A stretch of 64,000 bases of DNA. Source: Aureimonas psammosilenae. GTDB taxonomy: Bacteria; Pseudomonadota; Alphaproteobacteria; Rhizobiales; Rhizobiaceae. The stretch is from contig NZ_WEZG01000004.1 of the NCBI RefSeq assembly GCF_009176975.1, forward strand, positions 62,001 to 126,000, given 5' to 3'. The notes beneath the pieces are model-generated. The model was not told the origin of the DNA. It saw nothing but the letters and a program-made list of their open reading frames with translations, and ran no database searches. The number at the start of each line of letters is the position of its first letter. The first letter of the stretch is position 1. A program made the translations under genes and the position numbers. This document shows, piece after piece, positions 7,926-15,924 of this stretch.

Positions 7926-9277
7926 GCCGGTTCTTTCGTCAGGTCTTCAGGGTCGCGGATGCGCCCGGCGATGGTGAAGGTCAGGATCGCCGACACGAGC
8001 ATCGCCACCCCGACGATGGCCATGGGCGCGCCATAGCTGCCTGTCCAGTCCTTCACCGCGCCGGTGACGAAGGGCGCGGCGAAGCCCGCGACATTGCCCA
8101 TCGTGTTGATGAGGGCGATGCCGGCCGCCGCGCCCGCGCCGGAAAGAAAGCGGGCGGGAATGGACCAGAAGTTCGGCAACGCCGAGAAGATCGCGCAGGC
8201 CGTGACCGTGATCACGGCGATGGTCGCGGCGGGCGTCGGCATGGACAAAGCCAGCGGGATCGAGACCGCGCCGACAAGCGCCGGAATGCCGATATGCCAC
8301 GGGCGAACGCCACGGCGCGTGGCGTCGCGGCTCCACAAAACGAGGGCGATCGCGGCCGGCAGATAAGGGATCGCGGTGATGAGGCCCTTCTGCATCACGG
8401 TGAACTTCGTGCCGAAGCTCGATTCGAAGCCGCCGATGATGGTCGGCAGAAAGAAGCCGAGGGCGTAAAGGCCGTAGATGAAGCCGAAATAGATGGCCGA
8501 GAGCACCCAGACGCGCCCGTCGAGAAGCGCCCTGGCGGTGCCCTTGCCGTGATGACCGGTCTTGATCCGGTCCTCGCGCGAAAGCTCTTCGTTCAGCCAG
8601 CGCTTTTCCTCGGCGTTCAGCCAGCGCGCGTCGTCCGGGCGGTCGGGCAGATAGAAATAGGTGACGATGCCGATGAGGATCGCCGGGATCGAGACGCCCG
8701 CGAACATCAGGCGCCAGCCTTCCAGGCCGAAGGCGCCGTGCATCCCGATCAGGAGGGACGCGATCGGGGCGCCGATCACGGTGGTCAGAGGCTGGGCGAC
8801 ATAGAAGATCGACAGGACCTTCGAGCGATGCCGCGAAGGCACCCAAAGGCTGAGGAACAGGATCGCGCCGGGAAAGAAGCCGGCTTCCGCGATGCCGAGA
8901 AGGAAGCGCAGCCAGTAGAGCTCAGTCGCGCTGCCGACCCAGGTGAAAAGAAGGGACACGATGCCCCAGCTCACCATGATGCGCGCCAGCCATTTGCGCG
9001 CGCCGAAGCGGTGAAGAGCAAGATTGCTCGGCACTTCCAGAAGGATGTAGCCGAGAAAGAAGATGCCGGCGGCGAAGCCGAACTGCGCGGCCGACAGGCC
9101 GAGATCCTGCGTCATGCCGTTCGGCCCCGCGAAGCTGATCGCGGTGCGGTCGAGGAAGTTGATGAAGAACATCAACCCGAGAAAGGGCACGAGCCGCCAG
9201 GTGATCTTGGAGATCGCCGAGTTTTCGACCTCGCTCGTCTCTGCCGCGCCGAGCCCGCGCGATGTCGCTGCCGTCAT
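7922..9277 (-). CDS. MFS transporter, anion:cation symporter type, probable apiose or apionate permease
   Basis: 451 residues from the ATG at 9277, with GGGGAGG about seven bases upstream; a GTG two codons earlier sits directly on this site and is less likely. About 12 transmembrane segments are visible, with the MFS loop 2-3 region RFGARKWLARIMVSWG. Resemblance is to sugar-acid and tartrate/hexuronate permeases of the ACS family, which use proton symport at the inner membrane. It is placed between the oxidoisomerase and dehydrogenase genes, overlapping the latter by 4 nt. Since the same operon already encodes a sugar ABC importer, this permease may take up an acid such as apionate. Confidence 0.82.
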   Translation of the reverse strand: MTAATSRGLGAAETSEVENSAISKITWRLVPFLGLMFFINFLDRTAISFAGPNGMTQDLGLSAAQFGFAAGIFFLGYILLEVPSNLALHRFGARKWLARIMVSWGIVSLLFTWVGSATELYWLRFLLGIAEAGFFPGAILFLSLWVPSRHRSKVLSIFYVAQPLTTVIGAPIASLLIGMHGAFGLEGWRLMFAGVSIPAILIGIVTYFYLPDRPDDARWLNAEEKRWLNEELSREDRIKTGHHGKGTARALLDGRVWVLSAIYFGFIYGLYALGFFLPTIIGGFESSFGTKFTVMQKGLITAIPYLPAAIALVLWSRDATRRGVRPWHIGIPALVGAVSIPLALSMPTPAATIAVITVTACAIFSALPNFWSIPARFLSGAGAAAGIALINTMGNVAGFAAPFVTGAVKDWTGSYGAPMAIVGVAMLVSAILTFTIAGRIRDPEDLTKEPA

Positions 9278-9294
9278 ATCCACCCTCCCCTTCG

Positions 9295-9329
9295 GAAAAC
9301 GGGCGACGACCGATCCGCCGCCCGTTTTC
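9295..9329. repeat. Hairpin between apnO and the MFS gene
   Basis: A perfect 11-bp inverted repeat (GAAAACGGGCG at 9295-9305 and its complement at 9319-9329) with a 13-nt loop. On the plus strand it is followed by six T residues, which looks like an intrinsic terminator, but no plus-strand gene ends here. On the minus strand, where the operon is transcribed, the only T-run is inside the stem. It may be a weak intercistronic terminator or an RNA-stability element separating the ABC/apnO and MFS/apsD/apnL parts. Confidence 0.5.
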
Positions 9330-9354
9330 GGTTTTTTCGCGCCAGGACGGCGCG

Positions 9355-10182
9355 TCAGGTGATCCGACGGATGGAGTCGGCGAGTTCCTGCGGCTCGAAG
9401 ACCCGCTTCCAGTCGTCGCGCATCAGCATCGGCTTGCCGAACTCGATCGCCTTGTTGCAGGCATCCGAGAAGACGCCGGGGGTTTCCTCGAAGATCACGG
9501 AACCGAGGACGTTCATGTGGCCGAGCAGGAAGTCGCGCGCGGCTTCCTTCGGCACGCCGCGCTTCACCACCTCGTCCATGGCCTCGCGCATGACCACGAG
9601 AAGGGAAGCGCAGACCGTCTCGGAAAGCCCCGGCTCCAGAAGCGCCATCTGTTCTACGGAAACGCGGTGCGAGCGCATCACCGGCGCCCAGATGACCTTC
9701 GCCACCTCCTCGCCCAGCGCGTAATGCTCGTCCGGTCCCTGCATCAGGGCCGAGACGATGTGCTGCTTGGCGGCGATGCCGCCGAAGAAGTCGCGCTTGG
9801 CCGCCATCTCCGTTTCATCGTTGAAGATCGGCGGGTGGCAGGGATGGGTGACGAAATAGGTGAGGTCGGAGCGCTCCGGCAGATGGCCGGCGAAGGGCGC
9901 GGCGGCGTCGAGGATCACGACGATCGTGCCGGGTTTCAGGTCCTTCTCGATGCCCGCCGCGACCTTGCCGATCACGGTGTCGGGCACGGCGAGGATCACG
10001 ACCTCCGCGCCGTCGAGCGCTTCCCCTTGAGGCACGCAGTCGAAACCGAGGCCCGTCTTCAGCCGCTCCTGGCCCGCTTCGCTCAGCTCCACATGGCGGA
10101 CTTCGAAGCGCGAGTTCTTCAGGTTGCTGGCGAGGCGATAGCCCATCTTTCCGCCGGCCCCGAACAATGCGACTGCCGTCAT
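9355..10182 (-). CDS. apnO: D-apionate oxidoisomerase
   Basis: 275 residues, with a Rossmann motif at the very N terminus (ALFGAGGKMGYRLASNL) and a helical C-terminal domain of the 6-phosphogluconate/ketol-acid reductoisomerase type. The segment THPCHPPIFNDE is characteristic of this family. ApnO oxidises D-apionate with NAD+ and rearranges it to 3-oxo-isoapionate, the branch point to the kinase and RuBisCO-like protein. It starts 40 bp after the permease gene, with AAAGGG upstream of the ATG. The combination with dehydrogenase, lactonase, kinase and RuBisCO-like genes makes the assignment strong. Confidence 0.87.
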   Translation of the reverse strand: MTAVALFGAGGKMGYRLASNLKNSRFEVRHVELSEAGQERLKTGLGFDCVPQGEALDGAEVVILAVPDTVIGKVAAGIEKDLKPGTIVVILDAAAPFAGHLPERSDLTYFVTHPCHPPIFNDETEMAAKRDFFGGIAAKQHIVSALMQGPDEHYALGEEVAKVIWAPVMRSHRVSVEQMALLEPGLSETVCASLLVVMREAMDEVVKRGVPKEAARDFLLGHMNVLGSVIFEETPGVFSDACNKAIEFGKPMLMRDDWKRVFEPQELADSIRRIT

Positions 10183-10222
10183 CGCAATCCCTTTCTTTGT
10201 TTATTGTGTTGGGCCGCTTTCG

Positions 10223-11290
10223 TCAGCGGCCGAGCGCCGCCTGCCGTTGAAGCGCGAGCTTCTGCTGGAGGCGCTGCTGGAACTGGTCGACCACGACGGC
10301 CGCGATGATCACGAGGCCCTTGATCACGGTCTGCCAGAAGGAGGAAACGCCCATCATCACGAGGCCGTCCGACAGAATGCCGATCACGAAGGCACCGACG
10401 ATCGTACCGCCGATCCGGCCGCGCCCGCCCGACATGGAGGTGCCGCCGAGCACGGCCGCCGCGATGGCGTTCAGCTCGAAGGTCTCGCCGGTGGCGGGAT
10501 GTGAGGCGACGAGCTGGGAAGAGATGATGAGCCCGACGATCGCGGCGCAGAAGCCGGAGAACATGTAGACGAACATCTTCACCCGGTTGACCTTGATGCC
10601 GGACAAGGCCGCCGCGCGCTCGTTGCCGCCGACGGCGTAGATCTGGCGCCCGAGCGGGGTGCGCGCGGCGAGATAGGCCGCGCCCAGGCCCACCGCGATC
10701 AGGACGAGGATCGAAACGGGGATGCCGAGCACCGAGCCCGCGCCGATGAAGGGAAAGCTCTGCGTCCCCCATTCGGCATTGCCCGACAGGTTCGGGAAGG
10801 TCGCGCCGCCCGACGACAGAAGCGCCGCGCCGCGCGCCACGTAGAGCGTGCCCAGCGTCGCGATAAAGGGCGCGACGTTCAACCTCGTGATCAGAAGGCC
10901 GTTCACGACGCCGACGAGAACGCCGACCAGGAGCGTGATGCCGACGATTTCCCAGGTGTTGAAGAACACCGTGTAGCCGGTGAATTCGAGGTTCACCCCG
11001 TTGAGGACGAGATAGCCCGCCACCATGCCGCAAAGGCCGACGATGGAGCCGACGGACAGATCGATGCCGCCGGTGATGATCACGAAGGTCATGCCGATGG
11101 CGAGAAAGGCGTTCAACGCCACGTGCTCGGACATGATCACGAGATTGGCCGTCGACAGGAAGTTCGGCGCGGCGAAGGAGAAGAACAGAACCACCGCGAT
11201 CAGCGCGATGAAGGTCCGGGCCTTCAGGAGAAGAAGGGTCGGCGACACGTCGCCCGATGCCTTGGGGGCCGTCACGGCTTCGACGCTCAT
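10223..11290 (-). CDS. Sugar ABC transporter permease (RbsC-like)
   Basis: 355 residues from the ATG at 11290, which shares one base with the ATPase stop codon (TGATG); a GTG one codon earlier is possible, but GGGAG is better spaced for the ATG. Eight to ten hydrophobic segments are present, with the family motifs GGIDLSVGSIVGLCGM and AAAVLGGTSMSGGRGR, as in ribose/xylose permeases of the CUT2 group. It forms the inner-membrane channel for the sugar delivered by the binding protein encoded four genes upstream. Located directly before apnO, so the imported sugar is probably D-apiose. Confidence 0.9.
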   Translation of the reverse strand: MSVEAVTAPKASGDVSPTLLLLKARTFIALIAVVLFFSFAAPNFLSTANLVIMSEHVALNAFLAIGMTFVIITGGIDLSVGSIVGLCGMVAGYLVLNGVNLEFTGYTVFFNTWEIVGITLLVGVLVGVVNGLLITRLNVAPFIATLGTLYVARGAALLSSGGATFPNLSGNAEWGTQSFPFIGAGSVLGIPVSILVLIAVGLGAAYLAARTPLGRQIYAVGGNERAAALSGIKVNRVKMFVYMFSGFCAAIVGLIISSQLVASHPATGETFELNAIAAAVLGGTSMSGGRGRIGGTIVGAFVIGILSDGLVMMGVSSFWQTVIKGLVIIAAVVVDQFQQRLQQKLALQRQAALGR

Positions 11291-12855
11291 CACTGCAGCT
11301 CCCGCCGGCCGGAGCCGGTTGTCTTGTGGGGTTCGTGTCCGAGGAAGGACAGCGCCACCACCTTCTCCTCGGCGGCTTCCGCCCGCGCCATTTCCCCGGT
11401 GATCTTGCCGTTCGACATCACGACGATGCGGTCGGAAAGCTCCATCACCTCTTCGAGGTCCGAGGTGACGAAGAGGATGCCGAGCCCTTGCGCGGCGAGT
11501 TCCCGCATCACGCGGAAGACTTCCGCCTTGGCGCCGATATCGATGCCCCGGCTCGGCTCGTCCATGAGAAGCACCTTCGGCCCCGTCATCAACGCCTTGC
11601 CGATCACGATCTTCTGCTGGTTGCCGCCCGACAAGGACGATACCGGCGCGTCGAGCGAGGCGACCTTGACGGCGAGCTTCTTCACGAATTCCGCGACGCC
11701 GCGCTTTTCCTTGGCGACATCGAGATGAATGCCGGCACGGGTAAAGGCGGCCAGACTCGACATCGTCATGTTCTCGGCCACCGACAGGATCTGCACGAGC
11801 CCTTCCGCCTTGCGGTCCTCCGGGATCAGCGCGATGCCGCGCTTGATGCGCCCGTGGATCGAGCGTTCAGTGAGTTCCTGGCCGGCGAGCGTCACGCGGC
11901 CCTTGGCCTCCGGCATCCGGCCCATGATGCAGTCGAAGAGTTCGGACCGTCCCGCGCCCATCAACCCGTAGATGCCGACGATCTCGCCGGATTTAAGGGA
12001 AAGCGACACGTGGTCGACGGCAAAGCCCCCGCCCTTCCTCGGCAGGGTCATGTCTTCCACAGTGAGGAGTTCCGGGCCGTAGTCGTGATGGATGGTCTTG
12101 GCGAAGTCCTTGGAGGCCGAGCCGATCATGGCGCGCACGATCCAGGGCACGTCGACTTCCCCCATCGGGCGCGATCCGGTGATGCGCCCGTCGCGAAGAA
12201 CGGTGATGTAGTCGCCGATCCGCACCAGTTCTTCCAGGCGGTGCGAGATATAGACGATGGCGACGCCCTGGGCGCGAAGCTCACCGATGACGCGGAAGAG
12301 GATGTCCACTTCCGCCGCCGAAAGCGCCGAGGTCGGCTCGTCCATGATGATGATGCGCGCGTCCTGGGCGAGGACTTTCGCGATCTCCACGATCTGCTGC
12401 TCGCCGATGCGAAGATCGCCGACCGGCGTCGCGGGGTCGTTGGCATGTTCCAGCCGTTTCAGCAGCTTTGCCGCTTCCGCGTTCTGGGCTTTCGCGTCGA
12501 TGTCGATACCCCCGCGCGTTTTCTCGCGGCCGATGAAGATGTTCTCGGCGATCGTCATGTTCGGGAAAAGGTTGAGTTCCTGGAACACGATGCCGATGCC
12601 GTGCTTGGCGGCGGCCGCCGTGTCGGACAGGGTGACCGGCTCGCCGCCCATCAGGATCTGCCCTTCCGTCGGCTGCTCGACGCCGGCGATGATCTTCATA
12701 AGCGTCGACTTGCCCGCGCCGTTCTCGCCGACGAGAACGTTGACCGCGCCGCGCCGCACGTCGAAATCGACGCCTTTCAGGGCTTGCGTGCCCGGATAGA
12801 CCTTGGTCGCGCCGCGCACCGACAGGACGATATCTGGATTGGACGAAGCGCTCAC
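11290..12855 (-). CDS. Sugar ABC transporter ATP-binding protein, duplicated ATPase domains (RbsA-like)
   Basis: 521 residues from a GTG that overlaps the stop of the preceding gene by 4 nt (GTGA). The first half has a full Walker A (VGENGAGKSTLMKIIAG), the Q-loop region FQELNLFPNM and Walker B IIMDEPTSALS. The second half has a degenerate Walker A (YGLMGAGRSE) but an intact signature (LSGGNQQKIVIGKAL) and Walker B LLMDEPSRGID. This asymmetry is normal for CUT2 sugar importers, where only one site hydrolyses ATP efficiently. It energises the permease encoded next. Confidence 0.93.
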   Translation of the reverse strand: MSASSNPDIVLSVRGATKVYPGTQALKGVDFDVRRGAVNVLVGENGAGKSTLMKIIAGVEQPTEGQILMGGEPVTLSDTAAAAKHGIGIVFQELNLFPNMTIAENIFIGREKTRGGIDIDAKAQNAEAAKLLKRLEHANDPATPVGDLRIGEQQIVEIAKVLAQDARIIIMDEPTSALSAAEVDILFRVIGELRAQGVAIVYISHRLEELVRIGDYITVLRDGRITGSRPMGEVDVPWIVRAMIGSASKDFAKTIHHDYGPELLTVEDMTLPRKGGGFAVDHVSLSLKSGEIVGIYGLMGAGRSELFDCIMGRMPEAKGRVTLAGQELTERSIHGRIKRGIALIPEDRKAEGLVQILSVAENMTMSSLAAFTRAGIHLDVAKEKRGVAEFVKKLAVKVASLDAPVSSLSGGNQQKIVIGKALMTGPKVLLMDEPSRGIDIGAKAEVFRVMRELAAQGLGILFVTSDLEEVMELSDRIVVMSNGKITGEMARAEAAEEKVVALSFLGHEPHKTTGSGRRELQ

Positions 12856-13502
12856 GATTGCGGCGCCTCCACGCGCATGGAAACGGGCGTGAAGAGCACC
12901 CTCTCGGTTGAAGAGCGTAAGGTGAAGACGCCGGTCGCCTCGACTTTCGAGCCGACGAGCCGGTCGCGCGGCAGGTCTTTCAGCACCTTCTCGTAGGCGG
13001 CGGTATTGAAGCTTTTGGCGACGTCCGCAAACTCGATCTGGTTCCTGACCTGCGTGAAGCTCACGAAAGGCAACGCGTCGCGGATGGACGTGCCCTTGAT
13101 GACGGGGCCGAGCTGGATCGTGGCGTCCGGCTTCCCGTCGCCATCGACATCGACTTCGGCGGTCGCGGCGCGCGAGCCCGTATTGGCGGCCGTCACCGTG
13201 CCGGAAAGGCGCGAAACGAAGTTCCAGGGCGCGCCCTCGCCGACCTCGCGATAGCCGTATTTCTCGCCCGCCAGCTTCAGATCGGCCTTGGCGGCGGCGG
13301 TGACTTCCGGGAAAGGCGCGGCCTTCTCAGTGACATAGGGCACGACCTTGGTGTCCCAGAGCGCCGTGGCGTTGGCGCCGGCGCTCGGCTTTGCAGCCGC
13401 TTCCGCCCGCGCCTTCAGTTCCGCCGTTTCGATGATCTTGCAGCCGGAAAGCCCGGTGCAGAAAATAGTGAGAAGGCAGGAAGCGAACAAGGTCCGCATC
13501 AT
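12852..13502 (-). CDS. DUF2291 family lipoprotein of a sugar ABC operon
   Basis: 216 residues from the first of two adjacent ATG codons. The N terminus is a lipoprotein signal with the lipobox LSGC (LTIFCTGLSGCKIIETAE), so the mature protein should be anchored in the membrane facing the periplasm. The remainder matches the DUF2291 family, small periplasmic proteins encoded inside RbsABC-type operons; their role in uptake is not established. The gene lies between the binding protein (69 bp upstream) and the ATPase (4-nt overlap), which supports a role in the same transporter. Confidence 0.75.
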   Translation of the reverse strand: MMRTLFASCLLTIFCTGLSGCKIIETAELKARAEAAAKPSAGANATALWDTKVVPYVTEKAAPFPEVTAAAKADLKLAGEKYGYREVGEGAPWNFVSRLSGTVTAANTGSRAATAEVDVDGDGKPDATIQLGPVIKGTSIRDALPFVSFTQVRNQIEFADVAKSFNTAAYEKVLKDLPRDRLVGSKVEATGVFTLRSSTERVLFTPVSMRVEAPQS

Positions 13503-13570
13503 TTCCAATTTCCCGATTCTCTTGAAAGACGAGAAGCGTCGCCCGTCATGGACGCCGCTCAAAGGGAAGA

Positions 13571-14596
<1,026 letters not shown>

Positions 14597-14600
14597 TCAA

Positions 14601-14618
14601 CTGGTATAATGACTATAC
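14601..14618. promoter_or_regulatory. Probable GntR operator, copy 2 (upstream of the sugar-binding protein gene)
   Basis: CTGGTATAATGACTATAC has the same GTAT-N7-ATAC dyad as the site at 4227-4244 and matches it at 16 of 18 bases, including the asymmetric CTG flank and ATGA centre. It lies 95 bp upstream of the binding-protein start in a 134-bp gap between this gene and the GreA-type gene on the same strand, where the promoter of the import/oxidation operon should be. A direct repeat of ACTGGT precedes it (14592-14597). The TATAAT on the plus strand within the site may be coincidental. Confidence 0.62.
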
Positions 14619-14640
14619 AGAGAAGAGACTTTAGCCAGCT

Positions 14641-15111
14641 TCAGTCCACGGCGATGCCGACGATCTCCGCTTCGCCCTCGCCCGCCCTGACGCTTTCGCC
14701 GACGCCCTTGCCGATCAGGGCGCGCGCCAAGGGCGAGGAAAAAGACAGGAAGCCCGTTTTCGGATCGGCCTCGTCGGTGCCGACGATGCGGAACGTCTGC
14801 TGCCGCCCGTCATCGCGTTCGATGGATACGGCGCAGCCGAACTGGACGATATCGGCGCCGGCATCCGGCACCACGACCTCGGCCAGCGCCCGGCGGGCCC
14901 GCCAATAGCGAAGGTCGCGGTTCAAGGTCGCCATACCCACCTTGTCGCCGGCCTCGCGCGCGGCGGCCAGTCTCGCTTCGTCGGCCGCGATCGCCTCGTC
15001 GATCAGTTTGAGCCCCCGTTCGGTGACGAGGCTCGGTTCCTGGCCGAGTTCCCGGTCGGGCAGAACCTCGACCTGATCCTCGTTCGGCTCCTTCACGAAG
15101 GCGACGCTCAT
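14641..15111 (-). CDS. GreA/GreB family transcription elongation factor
   Basis: 156 residues. The N-terminal half is a predicted helical hairpin (TERGLKLIDEAIAADEARLA up to about residue 80), and the C-terminal half is the FKBP-like domain with SPLARALIGKGVGESV, the signature of GreA/GreB proteins. These bind the RNA polymerase secondary channel and rescue backtracked complexes by transcript cleavage. Whether the acidic tip residues needed for cleavage are present is uncertain, so it could be a paralogue that only modulates polymerase. It is 67 bp downstream of the DUF4336 gene and not functionally tied to its neighbours. Confidence 0.85.
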   Translation of the reverse strand: MSVAFVKEPNEDQVEVLPDRELGQEPSLVTERGLKLIDEAIAADEARLAAAREAGDKVGMATLNRDLRYWRARRALAEVVVPDAGADIVQFGCAVSIERDDGRQQTFRIVGTDEADPKTGFLSFSSPLARALIGKGVGESVRAGEGEAEIVGIAVD

Positions 15112-15178
15112 GGCTTGAACTCCGAAAACTCCAAACCTCCCATATGGTCGCTCCGTGGCTTGTTTTCGAGGCCGGACC

Positions 15179-15916
15179 CTATTTCAGGAGCCAGTCGAGG
15201 GACCGGCGAAGCCGCGCCGCGCCATCCGTTTCGAACCACGCGCCATGGGTGAAGATCACCCGCTCCGGCTCGAAGGCGACGATGCGCCGGGCGGCTTCGC
15301 GCGCGAGATTGCCGCGCAGGGCGATCACCGCGCGCAAATAGGCCGGCGCCCGGCCGTTCGGCGCCGCATTGCCGGCAAGGCGCGCGAAGACGCGCATCGG
15401 GGCGGGCAGCTTCTCCGGCTCCAGATTCTGCACGAGATCGGTGAGAAGCAGCGTGCGCGAGGCCTTGTGGAACAGGGCCACCTCGCAGAAACCGCCGATG
15501 CCCGGCACCGCGACCTGATCCACCTCGGCGTCCCATTCGGCCCGGCCGGGTCCGAGATCGGCGTCGAGGCGGACACCGGAGCGCTTAACCTGCCCCCGCT
15601 CGCGTAAGCCCGGCGCGGCCCAGGTCTTCGCTTGGGGAAGATGGTCCTGCCACTCTTTCAGGTAGGTCCAGTGCGCGCTGTTGGGCGCGACCAGATGCCG
15701 GATCGGCCCGATCCGCTCCAGCGCCTCGTGGAGAGCCGCGCTGTAGCGGGTCGGCGAATGGAGGAGCAACCCGCCATTGCCGAGGCGGATCGCGCTCATC
15801 CGCACCGGCAAGGGTATCCCCATCGCCCGGATCGGCCCGCTATCCACCACGAAGACGCCCTCCGCCACCTCCTTCGGCACGTCGAGCGGCGGATAGGTGA
15901 CGTCGGTGTCGTTCAT
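15179..15916 (-). CDS. DUF4336 domain protein, metallo-beta-lactamase-like
   Basis: 245 residues, no signal peptide. The sequence follows the DUF4336 pattern, a divergent branch of the metallo-beta-lactamase fold: an early HLVAPNSAHW segment (a variant of the metal-binding motif), LLLTDLVQN in the middle and VIFTHGAWFE near the end. Histidine and aspartate positions expected for metal binding are partly retained. The function of the family is unknown. It begins 8 bp after the molybdopterin oxidoreductase gene and is probably cotranscribed with it. Confidence 0.75.
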   Translation of the reverse strand: MNDTDVTYPPLDVPKEVAEGVFVVDSGPIRAMGIPLPVRMSAIRLGNGGLLLHSPTRYSAALHEALERIGPIRHLVAPNSAHWTYLKEWQDHLPQAKTWAAPGLRERGQVKRSGVRLDADLGPGRAEWDAEVDQVAVPGIGGFCEVALFHKASRTLLLTDLVQNLEPEKLPAPMRVFARLAGNAAPNGRAPAYLRAVIALRGNLAREAARRIVAFEPERVIFTHGAWFETDGAARLRRSLDWLLK

Positions 15917-15924
15917 GGCGCGAC

